Made by a program: the position numbers and the translations under genes | In this document: positions 52,500 to 60,532 of the stretch, piece after piece | Numbering within the stretch: the stretch's first letter is position 1 | How the letters are laid out: every line of letters begins with the position of its first letter | DNA from: Nocardioides cavernae | Lineage (GTDB): Bacteria > Actinomycetota > Actinomycetes > Propionibacteriales > Nocardioidaceae | DNA length: 64,000 nucleotides | NCBI RefSeq assembly: GCF_016907475.1 | Contig: NZ_JAFBCA010000001.1 | Span: 3,286,001-3,350,000, forward strand | Reading direction: 5' to 3' | Notes under the pieces: model-generated | Database searches by the model: none | Told to the model about the DNA's origin: nothing | Seen by the model: the letters and a program-made list of their open reading frames with translations, nothing else

Positions 52500-53756
52500 T
52501 CAGGAGTGACGGCGGGTAACGGCGCCGGCGACCACGACCGCACCCGCCAGCAGCGCGGCGAACGTCGCCAGCGCGGGGTAGCCCAGCTCGCCGACGATGA
52601 CCCCGGCGAGGGCTCCTCCCCCGGCGGCGGTGAGCGCCATCGCCATGTCGGAGGTGCCCTGCACGTCGGTGCGCGCCTCGATGGGCGTGCGGTCGGCGAT
52701 GACCGTCGACGCGGCGACCGTCGCGCAGGACCAGCCGAGGCCGAGGAGGAACAGCCCCGCGAAGATCTGCCACGAGGTGCCCTGCGGGGACAGGCCGCAC
52801 AGCGCGAGCGACACCAGCAGCACCACTCCCCCGGTGACCAGGACGGCCGACCGGCCGAAGCGGTCGGCGGCCCAGCCGACGAGCGGCGAGAAGGCGAACA
52901 TGCCGAGCACGTGGATCGAGATGACGAACCCGATGACCTCGAGGTGCGCGCCGCCGTGCTCCATGTGGAGCGGCGTCATGATCATCACGGTCACCATCGC
53001 CGCGTGGGTGCAGGCCATCGCCACCACTGCGGCCCCGACGGCCGGCACGTCGCGCACCACCGCGGCGAAGCGGCTCCACGACCGGCCCCGCGGCTCGGGA
53101 CCTGCGCTCGGCACGACCCCGGCCGTCTCCTGGGCGAGGAGCAACGGGTCGGGCCGCAGCCGCCACCACACCCACCCGGCCGCGACGACCAGGACGACGG
53201 CGCCGATGGCGAAGCCACCGGTCAGCTCGGGCACGCCCATGGAGCGGGCGACGCTCGCTCCGACGCCGGTGAGGTTGGGGCCGGCGACGGCTCCGACGGT
53301 GGTCGCCCACACGACGACCGACAGGGCACGGGCGCGGTGCTCCTCGGTCGCCAGGTCGGTCGCGGCGTAGCGCGACCCGTTGTTGACCGCCGTGGTGGCT
53401 CCCAGCATGAGCGCTCCGAGGAGCAGCACCGCCATGGAGTCGACGACGCCGGCGACGACGGCCAGGACCGCACCGGTCGCCCCGATGAGGTAGCCCGCGA
53501 CCAGGCCGACACGTCGCCCGCGGCGTCGCATGACGCGCGCGAGCCCGTAGGCGGCGGCCGCCGTGCCGAGGACCTGGAAGGTCTGCGCGAGGCCGGCCAT
53601 CGTCTCGCTGCCGGAGATGTCGCGGGCGAGGAGCGAGGCGGTCGCGACACCGATGGTGACGCCGACCGCGCCGACCGCCTGGGAGACGACGAGGGTGCGG
53701 ACCGTACGACGCTGGACGTCGGCGACGGTGAGGCCTCCCGCGAGCCGGGTGGTCAC
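52500..53756 (-). CDS. MFS transporter
   Basis: A 418-residue 12-helix major facilitator protein. The cytoplasmic loop motif appears as [19 protein letters not shown], with the first-half equivalent [17 protein letters not shown]. The general look is of drug-efflux type permeases. The substrate cannot be assigned. GTG 53756 overlaps the DUF3046 stop as GTGA. Confidence 0.88.
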   Translation of the reverse strand: MTTRLAGGLTVADVQRRTVRTLVVSQAVGAVGVTIGVATASLLARDISGSETMAGLAQTFQVLGTAAAAYGLARVMRRRGRRVGLVAGYLIGATGAVLAVVAGVVDSMAVLLLGALMLGATTAVNNGSRYAATDLATEEHRARALSVVVWATTVGAVAGPNLTGVGASVARSMGVPELTGGFAIGAVVLVVAAGWVWWRLRPDPLLLAQETAGVVPSAGPEPRGRSWSRFAAVVRDVPAVGAAVVAMACTHAAMVTVMIMTPLHMEHGGAHLEVIGFVISIHVLGMFAFSPLVGWAADRFGRSAVLVTGGVVLLVSLALCGLSPQGTSWQIFAGLFLLGLGWSCATVAASTVIADRTPIEARTDVQGTSDMAMALTAAGGGALAGVIVGELGYPALATFAALLAGAVVVAGAVTRRHS

Positions 53757-53947
53757 CGCTGACTGTCCGGGAGCTCGAGCTGGCGATGCACGGCGGCCCA
53801 CACCTGCTTGGGCGGCACACCCGCGTCGAGCGCCTCCTGGGTCGTGCGGCCGTCGAGGTCGCGCACGACGGTGAGCTCGGCCCAGGTGCGGGAGTAGGCC
53901 CGCCCGAGGGTCTCGTCGAGCCGCGCCCAGAACTCCGTGTGCCTCAT
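53753..53947 (-). CDS. DUF3046 protein
   Basis: A 64-residue protein of the DUF3046 family ([20 protein letters not shown], then [15 protein letters not shown]). These proteins are common near recA in actinobacteria, and no function is known. It is linked by 4-base overlaps to the genes on both sides. Confidence 0.92.
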   Translation of the reverse strand: MRHTEFWARLDETLGRAYSRTWAELTVVRDLDGRTTQEALDAGVPPKQVWAAVHRQLELPDSQR

Positions 53948-54564
53948 GGCGACACCCCATCACGGACCGCCCACAGCTCGAGCCAGGTCTCCCCCCGGTC
54001 GCCCCCGAGCCCCTGCCGGACGACGACGTCGCCCCAGCCCGCGCGGCGGACGACGGCCTCGACGGCGGCGGCCTGCCAGTAGGTGAAGTGCCGCGGGCCG
54101 TTGATCGTCCCGTGGGTGGACCAGCCCTCGCCGTCGCCCTCCTTGAGCGACATGCACAGCAGGCCACCGGTCCGGGTGACCGCCGCCAGGTGCCCCAGCA
54201 CGGTGGCCAGGTCGTCCCGCGCGACGTGCAGCAGCGACGCGTTCGCCCACACGGCGTCGTACGGCCCGTCGAGCGAGGACAGGTCGTCGACGAGGGGGTC
54301 GAGGTGGTCGCACGTGTGGCCCTGCTCGCGCAGCAGCGCGACGAAGGCGGGCGTGACGTCGGTGCGCCGCACGGCGAGGCCGAGCTGCTCCATCAGCAGC
54401 GCGTCACGACCGCCACCCGACCCGATCTCGATCACGCGTGCGCCCGGGCCGAGCCGGTCGGCAAGCTGCTCCAGGGCGGCGCGGACCGAGTCCGGCACGG
54501 CCGCGGTGCGGGCGACGTACGCCGCTGCGTCGCGGTCGTAGGACCGGACGGTCTCGCTGGTCAC
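53944..54564 (-). CDS. SAM-dependent methyltransferase
   Basis: A 206-residue class I methyltransferase. SAM motif I is VIEIGSGGGRDALLM near residue 45, motif II is VRRTDVTPAF and motif IV is YDAVWANASLLHV. It resembles small-molecule methyltransferases of the TehB/UbiE type. The substrate is unknown. GTG 54564 overlaps the DinB-family stop by 4 bases. Confidence 0.88.
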   Translation of the reverse strand: MTSETVRSYDRDAAAYVARTAAVPDSVRAALEQLADRLGPGARVIEIGSGGGRDALLMEQLGLAVRRTDVTPAFVALLREQGHTCDHLDPLVDDLSSLDGPYDAVWANASLLHVARDDLATVLGHLAAVTRTGGLLCMSLKEGDGEGWSTHGTINGPRHFTYWQAAAVEAVVRRAGWGDVVVRQGLGGDRGETWLELWAVRDGVSP

Positions 54565-55085
54565 GCCGGCGCCGCCACGTCGTGGAGGTGGTGGACGACG
54601 TCGTGCAGGTGGTAGCGGCCCAGGGTCTCGACGGTGAACTCGTCACCGTTGGAGCGGAGCCCCCGGCGACCGCGCGTGGCATCGGTGACGGAGGCGTAGA
54701 GCATCGCCACTGCGCGGGCGGCCTCGACCAGCTCGGCCGCGACCGCCGTGGGGTCCTGGCTGCCGTAGGCGCGCTCGACCGCGGTTACGTCCTGGTCCCA
54801 GTTGGCGAACGTCGGGACGTCCTCGGTGAGCATCAGCCGCACGCGCTCGGCGAAGAGCACGTGCACGTCACGGACGTGGCAGCCGTACTCCAGCGCCGAC
54901 CAGACCTCGGGTCGCGGGCGGTCGGTCGCGTCGCCGCGACCCAGCACCTGCGACCACGACGACGCCGTCACCGCGAGGAGGTCGGGCAGGTCCGACACGT
55001 CGTGCGCGGCGGCCTCGAAGCCGCACTCGGGGCACGGCCGCTCGAGCACCCAGGTCCAGTCCTTCGTGTCGGGCGTGATGCTCAT
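54561..55085 (-). CDS. DinB-family (DinB_2) protein
   Basis: A 174-residue four-helix-bundle protein of the DinB/YfiT superfamily, possibly a thiol-dependent metalloenzyme. The N-terminal WVLERPCPECGFEAAAH is characteristic of this actinobacterial group. Histidine ligands would be His in EYGCHVRDVH and in RYHLHDVVHHLHD. ATG 55085 gives MSITPDTKDW; ATG 55094 is possible. It heads the leftward unit with the methyltransferase, DUF3046 and MFS genes. Confidence 0.86.
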   Translation of the reverse strand: MSITPDTKDWTWVLERPCPECGFEAAAHDVSDLPDLLAVTASSWSQVLGRGDATDRPRPEVWSALEYGCHVRDVHVLFAERVRLMLTEDVPTFANWDQDVTAVERAYGSQDPTAVAAELVEAARAVAMLYASVTDATRGRRGLRSNGDEFTVETLGRYHLHDVVHHLHDVAAPA

Positions 55086-55187
55086 GGCCGTCATCCAACC
55101 AGTCCCGGCGGCGGTGACAACGTGTGGAACGGTCATCCGTCGCGCACTTCCCGCCGACCTGCCGGCCGTCGCCGCGATCGACGGCCG

Positions 55188-55700
55188 TCAGCCTCCGAAC
55201 TCGACGGTGGTGCAGGCCAACCGGGCACCGGCAGCCCCCGTGGTCGGGTTGGTGGGCAGCGCGTGGATCACCACCGATCCCGCGGTGCCCGGCACGAACG
55301 CCCACGGCACCGTGGTCGTGGCGACGCCTCGCCCTTGTTCGTCCGAGGTGACGTCGAGCCAGACTTCCCGGTCGGCGAGCGGGACCGTCGCGTCGGTCGA
55401 GTGCTGGTAGTGACCACCGGACGCGAGCGGGTCCGTGCCGCAGCCACGCGTGTGCACGTGCGCCCCGAACGTCTGTCCGGCCGGCAGCCCGGTCACCATG
55501 AGCCGGACGCGGGTGATCCCGTCGCTGGACCAGGCGTGCACCTGGGTCTTGACCTGGTCGTACGCCGTGTCGTGCACGACCGTGGGCCCGTGCCCGTGGT
55601 CCACCAGCACCCCCGCGGCCACCGCGGTGGTGGGCACTGCGGCAAGGACGACTGCTGCCGCCACTCCCGTCCTGATCTTCGACATCTGGTTCCCCTTCAT
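55188..55700 (-). CDS. Secreted Cu/Zn-superoxide-dismutase-like protein
   Basis: A 170-residue exported protein with a signal peptide (TGVAAAVVLAAVPTTAVAAG). The SodC-like core has GAHVHTRGCGTDPLASGGHY, with His-x-His and further His as copper or zinc ligands, and a late Cys (LACTTVEFGG) for the disulfide. The active-site Arg and the full zinc loop are not obvious, so activity as a dismutase is uncertain. GGAGGAG lies eight bases before ATG 55700. Confidence 0.8.
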   Translation of the reverse strand: MKGNQMSKIRTGVAAAVVLAAVPTTAVAAGVLVDHGHGPTVVHDTAYDQVKTQVHAWSSDGITRVRLMVTGLPAGQTFGAHVHTRGCGTDPLASGGHYQHSTDATVPLADREVWLDVTSDEQGRGVATTTVPWAFVPGTAGSVVIHALPTNPTTGAAGARLACTTVEFGG

Positions 55701-55733
55701 GACTGAGCTCCTCCGGCGGACCGATCGGGCCGC

Positions 55734-55745
55734 CACCTAGAGGTG
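55734..55745. promoter_or_regulatory. Short palindrome between SodC-like and ECF sigma genes
   Basis: CACCT-AG-AGGTG, a 12-base palindrome 34 bases before the SodC-like start and 101 before the sigma gene. Operator role is possible but could be chance. Confidence 0.3.
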
Positions 55746-55845
55746 TCCGCGCGGTCGGTGTTCGGTTCACGCCTGGTCTGGACCGGTGCAAGACGTGGCG
55801 GCGTGGGCGAACCGATCATGTGCGTCGGTGCAACTAGGAGACGTG

Positions 55846-56412
55846 ATGGGAGTGGACGACACCGGCTGGGACGCCCGAGAGGGCGTCGACGACCGGTCCG
55901 ACGCGGAGCTGCTGGCCGCCGTGGCAGACGCCGATCGTGGTGCGCTGCACGAGCTCTTCGTGCGCCACGAGCCCTGGGTCGCCATCCGGCTGTCGCGGCG
56001 GTGTGCCGATCCGGCGATCGTCGACACCGCGATCCAGGACACCTTCCTCGCCGTCTGGCGCAAGCCGTCCGCCTGGCGGGGCGACGGCGAGGTCGCTGCC
56101 TGGTTGTGGGGCATCGCCGTGCGGTCCATGCTCCACCAGCTGCGGCCGCGGGCCAGCGTGGTCGAGCGCTTGCGCTCCCTGCGCGGGTCCTCGATCGCGT
56201 CGGCGGAGGAGGAGGTGCTCGCCCGCGTCGAGCACAGCGACGTGGGGGTCGCCTTCGCACGCCTCTCCCCTGACCTCCAGGCGGTCGTCCAGGCGACCGT
56301 CCTCGACGGCCTCACCACGCGTGAGGCCGCCGCGCTGCTCGGCATCCCGAGCGGCACCGTCAAGAGCCGGATGAGCCGCGCTCGCACCGAGCTGAGGGAG
56401 GCCCTGCTGTGA
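55846..56412 (+). CDS. ECF-family RNA polymerase sigma factor
   Basis: A 188-residue ECF sigma factor. Region 2 spans ~22-90 (ALHELFVRHEPWVAIRLSRR, DTAIQDTFLAVWR). Region 4 spans ~130-185 (LSPDLQAVVQATVLDGLTTR, LLGIPSGTVKSRMSRA). AGGAG is five bases before ATG 55846. It is the first gene of a six-gene operon whose members overlap by 4 bases, with its anti-sigma factor next. Confidence 0.93.
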   Translation: MGVDDTGWDAREGVDDRSDAELLAAVADADRGALHELFVRHEPWVAIRLSRRCADPAIVDTAIQDTFLAVWRKPSAWRGDGEVAAWLWGIAVRSMLHQLRPRASVVERLRSLRGSSIASAEEEVLARVEHSDVGVAFARLSPDLQAVVQATVLDGLTTREAAALLGIPSGTVKSRMSRARTELREALL

Positions 56413-57215
56413 CGCAGACCTGGCATGCCGACGAGGAGGCGCTGCGCGCGTGGGCCGACGGCTCCGCGGCGCCCGTCCCCGCCGCCTCGCTCGAGGCCCA
56501 CCTGCTCCGCTGCGACGAGTGCCGTCGTCGCATGGCCACGCTGGCGCCGTCCACCTCCGGCAGCGACGTCGTACGACGTTGGGACGCGTTGGCCGACCGG
56601 ATCGACCGGCCGCGCTCCAACCCGTTGCTGCGCCTCGGCCTGGCCACCCCCGGGCTGCGCGCAGCCTGGCTCACCTCGATCCTGCTGCTGCTCACCCTGC
56701 CGGTCGTCGTGTCCGTCGTCGGCCTCCGCCTGCCCGTGTTCATGGCGCTGGCGCCTGTCGCCCCGCTGGCGGCGGTGGCCCTCACCTACGGACGCCACGC
56801 CGAGCCGGCCGGCGAGCTCGCCCTCGCCGCGCCGACGGCCGGTCTGCGCGTGGTGGCGGCGCGGGCCGTGCTGGTGGCCCTCTCGGCCGTGCCCATCGGC
56901 GTCGGCGTGGCCCTGCTGCTCGGGCTTCCCACACCAGTGGCCTTCGGCTGGCTGCTGCCCGGCGCCGCCCTGGCCTCGCTGGTGGCGCTGGCCGGCACGA
57001 CCCGGCTGGATCCCACGGTCGTCGCCGCATCCCTGGGCTCGCTCTGGGCCGTGGCCGTCTCGTGGCCCGCCGCCTCGCGCAGGCTGCCCGCCGACGTCGT
57101 CACCAGCCTGGTCGCGTCGGCGCCCATCCAGCTCACCGCCCTGGTGGTCGCGCTCGCGGCGATCGCCCTCACCATCGCCCGTCGCGACACCGTCGCCTAC
57201 CGGAGGACCACATGA
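56409..57215 (+). CDS. Membrane anti-sigma factor with zinc-finger domain
   Basis: A 268-residue protein. The N-terminus is a zf-HC2 anti-sigma domain with His31, Cys35 and Cys38 in EAHLLRCDECRRRM. The rest has about six membrane helices, more than the single helix usual for such proteins, so it may sense a membrane signal or contact the ABC transporter encoded after it. GTG 56409 overlaps the sigma stop. Confidence 0.88.
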   Translation: MTQTWHADEEALRAWADGSAAPVPAASLEAHLLRCDECRRRMATLAPSTSGSDVVRRWDALADRIDRPRSNPLLRLGLATPGLRAAWLTSILLLLTLPVVVSVVGLRLPVFMALAPVAPLAAVALTYGRHAEPAGELALAAPTAGLRVVAARAVLVALSAVPIGVGVALLLGLPTPVAFGWLLPGAALASLVALAGTTRLDPTVVAASLGSLWAVAVSWPAASRRLPADVVTSLVASAPIQLTALVVALAAIALTIARRDTVAYRRTT

Positions 57216-58090
57216 GCACCACCGACACTGCCACTCACACGCCCACGGGCACGCTGCTGAGCGCGGCCAGTATCACCAAGGCGTTCGGCTCCCAGACCGC
57301 CGTCGACCGGGTCGACCTGACCCTCGGGCGCGGCATCGTGGGGGTGCTCGGCCCCAACGGCGCCGGCAAGACGACGCTGCTGCGCATCCTGGCGACCGTG
57401 CTCGCTCCCGACCGCGGCACCCTGTCCCTGCTGGGCCTCGACCCGGCCCACCCGACATCTCGCACCGAGGTGCGACGCCGCCTCGGCTACCTCCCGCAGT
57501 CGCCCCGGCTCTACGGCGGGTTCACGCCGCTCGAGATGGTCGACTACGTCGCCATCCTCAAGGAGCACACGGACGCGGCCCGGCGACGGCGGGAAGCAGC
57601 CGAGATGCTCGAGGCCGTCGGCCTCGGTGACGCGATGCACAAGCGCATCCGCACGCTGTCGGGCGGCATGCAGCAGCGGGTGGCACTGGCGTCCGCGCTC
57701 GTCGGTGCGCCGGACCTCCTCGTCCTCGACGAGCCGGCCACCGGGCTCGACCCGGAGCAGCGCATCGCGCTGCGCTCTGTCCTCGCCGAGACCTCGCACC
57801 GCGGCTGCGTCGTGCTGTCGACGCACAACACCGCCGAGGTCGCGGCCCTGTGCCAGCAGGTCCTCGTCATGGACCGCGGCAGGATCTGCTGGTCCGGCAC
57901 GCCTGCCGAGCTGGCGGGCGAGGCCGAGGGCCGGGTCTGGGAGTCCGACGTCGAGGAGCCGACCGCGCTGCGCTCGTGGCTGACCGGCCCCGGCGCGCGC
58001 CGCCACGTCGGCACCCCGCCGGTGGGCGCCTCACCGGCCGTCCCCACCGTCGACGACGGATACCTGCTCGTGACGAGGCTGACCCGGTGA
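57212..58090 (+). CDS. ABC transporter ATP-binding protein
   Basis: A 292-residue ABC ATPase. Walker A is GPNGAGKTT (47-55), the Q-loop is YLPQSPRLYGG, the signature is LSGGMQQRVALASAL and Walker B is LLVLDEPATGLDP. The closing His is in STHNTAEVA. It resembles the DrrA/NatA type that pairs with ABC-2 permeases. The C-terminal ~60 residues are an extra domain. It works with the two membrane proteins that follow. Confidence 0.94.
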   Translation: MSTTDTATHTPTGTLLSAASITKAFGSQTAVDRVDLTLGRGIVGVLGPNGAGKTTLLRILATVLAPDRGTLSLLGLDPAHPTSRTEVRRRLGYLPQSPRLYGGFTPLEMVDYVAILKEHTDAARRRREAAEMLEAVGLGDAMHKRIRTLSGGMQQRVALASALVGAPDLLVLDEPATGLDPEQRIALRSVLAETSHRGCVVLSTHNTAEVAALCQQVLVMDRGRICWSGTPAELAGEAEGRVWESDVEEPTALRSWLTGPGARRHVGTPPVGASPAVPTVDDGYLLVTRLTR

Positions 58091-58635
58091 ACACCGCGCT
58101 CGCCCAGGCCGCCCTGCCCACCGCGCGCGCCATCCGCTGGGCGCCAGCGGTCTGCCTCGCGGGTGTGCTCGTCGCTGCGACGGTGCTTGCCCGGTCCGCC
58201 GGCCGACCGGCGGACGTCCTCCTCGCGATCGCCGCCGCCGGCCTCGCGGCGACCGTCGTGTCCGGCCTGCACGACCCCGCCGCTGCGATGCTCTCGGCGG
58301 TGCCGGTGTCGGTCATGCAGCGTCGGGTCCTGCGGCTCGCCCTGCTCGGGCTGCCGGCCCTCGCGGTGTGGTTCCTGCTCGACTCGCTGACGACCGCGCA
58401 GCTGTCCGGGCCGGGTCCCCTGCTTGCCGCGACGGCGTGCGGTGTGGCCGTCGCCGTGTGGGCGCCGCCGCGCCGGGCCGTGGTGCTGGGGGCATCCACA
58501 CCGGTCGCCCTGTTCGCCCTCCACCAGTTCCTGCCGGGTGGGACCGCCTCGGACGTCGTCGGCTGGTGGCTGACGGAGCCGTGGTGGGTGCTCGCGGCCG
58601 CGACCCTCCTCTGCATCGCGGGGTGGCGGCGATGA
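58087..58635 (+). CDS. Membrane protein, likely ABC permease component
   Basis: A 182-residue protein with about six hydrophobic segments and no recognised domain. GTG 58087 overlaps the ATPase stop as GTGA, and its own stop overlaps the next start. Position after an ATPase gene and before a second membrane gene suggests half of the permease. Confidence 0.82.
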   Translation: MNTALAQAALPTARAIRWAPAVCLAGVLVAATVLARSAGRPADVLLAIAAAGLAATVVSGLHDPAAAMLSAVPVSVMQRRVLRLALLGLPALAVWFLLDSLTTAQLSGPGPLLAATACGVAVAVWAPPRRAVVLGASTPVALFALHQFLPGGTASDVVGWWLTEPWWVLAAATLLCIAGWRR

Positions 58636-59531
58636 GCACGACGACCGTCAGGCCCGTGCCTGCCACGTCAGCGCCTGCGATGGTCACCCGCGCACTGGTC
58701 GTCACCGAGGCACGTCGGATGCTGCGCAACCCGGTGCCCTGGGCCTTCCTGGCGCTGACGATCTGGGCGATGTGGACCGTGACGCCCGAGCCGGGCGAGT
58801 GGCCGGGCGCGTCGTACGAAGGGATCACTCCCGCCGTCGCGCCGTTCCTGTTCGGCATCTCTGTCGCCGTCTCGCTGCCCTTCCACCGCGCACGCCACGA
58901 CGTCGCGCCGGCCGCACCCGTCTCGGAGGCCCGCCGGACGCTCGCCCGGCTGCTGGCGGCGCTGCCGTTCGTGGTGGTCGCCGCTGCGTACGCCGGCCTA
59001 GTCGCGTGGCGGGAGCGGGAGCTCGGCGGCCTGTGGCTCGGCATGGAGCCCGGTCGCACGACTGAGGCCCTCCACACCACGGCCGAGCTGGCGCAGCCGG
59101 TCGCCCTCGCACTGGTGGCCGTCGCGCTCGGCGCCGCCCTCGGGCGGCGGATGTCGCGGCTCGTGGCCCTGGTACCCGCGCTCTTCGTGCTGTGGTTCGT
59201 CGTCAGCGTCTACTGGCTCTTCGGCCAGGCGGCGGTGACGCCGTTCTCGGTGATCCAGGTCCAGCCGCTCTCCATCACGGTGGGCCCGGCCTCCGCCGAC
59301 CCGCTGTCCTTCCCGTCCGACTGGCTCCTCGTCGGCCATCCCGATCCCGAGGGCTGGCAGAGGCAGTGGGTGTCCGAGGCGCTCGCGTGGTGGCACGACG
59401 TGTGGCTGCTCGGGATCGCCGCGCTGCTGCTCGGTGTCGCGTGGCCCCGGTCGGGACGTCGGGCTCTGCTCGCCGTCGGGGCGGTCCTCGCCGTGGCAGG
59501 GCTCGTCGGCCAGCACGTGGTGATCCCGTGA
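58632..59531 (+). CDS. Membrane protein, likely ABC permease component
   Basis: A 299-residue protein with six or more hydrophobic segments. A large loop around residues 205-260 (FSVIQVQPLSITVGPASADP) probably faces outward. APVSEARRTLARLL in the cytoplasmic part may contact the ATPase. No substrate-specific motif is seen. ATG 58632 and the stop both overlap neighbours by 4 bases. Confidence 0.82.
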   Translation: MSTTTVRPVPATSAPAMVTRALVVTEARRMLRNPVPWAFLALTIWAMWTVTPEPGEWPGASYEGITPAVAPFLFGISVAVSLPFHRARHDVAPAAPVSEARRTLARLLAALPFVVVAAAYAGLVAWRERELGGLWLGMEPGRTTEALHTTAELAQPVALALVAVALGAALGRRMSRLVALVPALFVLWFVVSVYWLFGQAAVTPFSVIQVQPLSITVGPASADPLSFPSDWLLVGHPDPEGWQRQWVSEALAWWHDVWLLGIAALLLGVAWPRSGRRALLAVGAVLAVAGLVGQHVVIP

Positions 59532-60508
59532 GCTGGCGTCTGCTCGTCGTGCCGCTGGCCGTCGCGGCGCTGGCCGCCTGCAGCCCCGCGGCCTCCGACG
59601 TCGACGGCGAGGTCTTCGCCACCGGCCCGATGGCGCCGGCCGCCGCCAAGCAACCGGACGCCGTGCCGGTCGTCGTCGACACCGACCTCGCGCCCGACGA
59701 CCTCGCCGCGCTCGCCCTGCTCCTGCGCCACCCCCGCGTCCAGGTCGTCGCCGTGACGGTCCCGCAGACCGGGGAGCTGGACTGCCGTGGCACCGGCCTG
59801 TTGGGCGACTTCTTCGACGCGCTCGAGACCGTCCCGCCTCCCGTCGCCTGCGGCTCCACGCCGCGCGGCGAGGACGGGGTGATGTTCCCGCCCGAGTGGG
59901 GCGCCGGCGCGCTGATGAACAGCGGGCTCCCACGCGACGCCGTCGGCGGTGAGCTCACTCCGGTGCGTACGCCGGCTGCCGAGCTCATCGCCCGGCTGGC
60001 CCGGCGCCATCTCGGGCTGCAGGTGGTCGCCCTGGCGCCCCTGACCGAGGTGGCCGCCGTCCTGCGCGAGCACCCGGTGGCGTACGCCCGGCTGGGCGGC
60101 GTCACCACCATGGCGGGCACCGTCGACAGCGAGTCGCACGCCGACGGCGTGGGCGAGTGGAACGTCGGGGCCGACCCGGTGCCGTTCGCCGAGGTGCTGG
60201 CCGGCCCCGTGCCGGTGACGGTGCTGCCGGACGACCCGGTGCCGCCCGGCGCCCCGGACGGGCTGGCCGGTCCCGTCGTCGGTGGGCTCGGCCGTGTCCC
60301 CGGGTTCGAGTCGCCGAAGTACTGGGACCTCGCGACCGCCGGCACGTTCGTGGACGGCTCGGCCGCGACCACCGAGTCGGGCACCTGGGCCGTCGACACG
60401 AGCGACGACCGGGGACGGCTCCGGCGTACGGGCGACGGACCGGTGCGCGTCGTGACCGCCCTCGACACCGCGGCCCTCGACGAGGTCTACCGGGGCGTCT
60501 TCCGGTGA
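59528..60508 (+). CDS. Nucleoside-hydrolase-like lipoprotein
   Basis: A 326-residue lipoprotein. The signal peptide ends in LAAC (Cys18). The next domain starts with VVVDTDLAPDDLAALAL, matching the Asp cluster that binds Ca2+ in nucleoside hydrolases (DTDxGxDDxxA), with Ala-Pro in place of the usual Gly-x. LAPLTEVAAVLREHP and the GGVTTMAGT segment also fit. It would act outside the cell. Whether it cuts nucleosides or only binds them as the transporter's receptor is open. It ends the sigma/ABC operon. Confidence 0.85.
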   Translation: MSWRLLVVPLAVAALAACSPAASDVDGEVFATGPMAPAAAKQPDAVPVVVDTDLAPDDLAALALLLRHPRVQVVAVTVPQTGELDCRGTGLLGDFFDALETVPPPVACGSTPRGEDGVMFPPEWGAGALMNSGLPRDAVGGELTPVRTPAAELIARLARRHLGLQVVALAPLTEVAAVLREHPVAYARLGGVTTMAGTVDSESHADGVGEWNVGADPVPFAEVLAGPVPVTVLPDDPVPPGAPDGLAGPVVGGLGRVPGFESPKYWDLATAGTFVDGSAATTESGTWAVDTSDDRGRLRRTGDGPVRVVTALDTAALDEVYRGVFR

Positions 60509-60532
60509 CGGGCCCCTTCAGGCCAGCCGCAG

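Noticed and set aside
55741..55752. A fifth copy of the DUF559-flanking repeat (GTGTCCGCGCGG)
   Set aside because: Only the GC-rich core matches, the AA and outer bases are absent, and it is far from any DUF559 gene.
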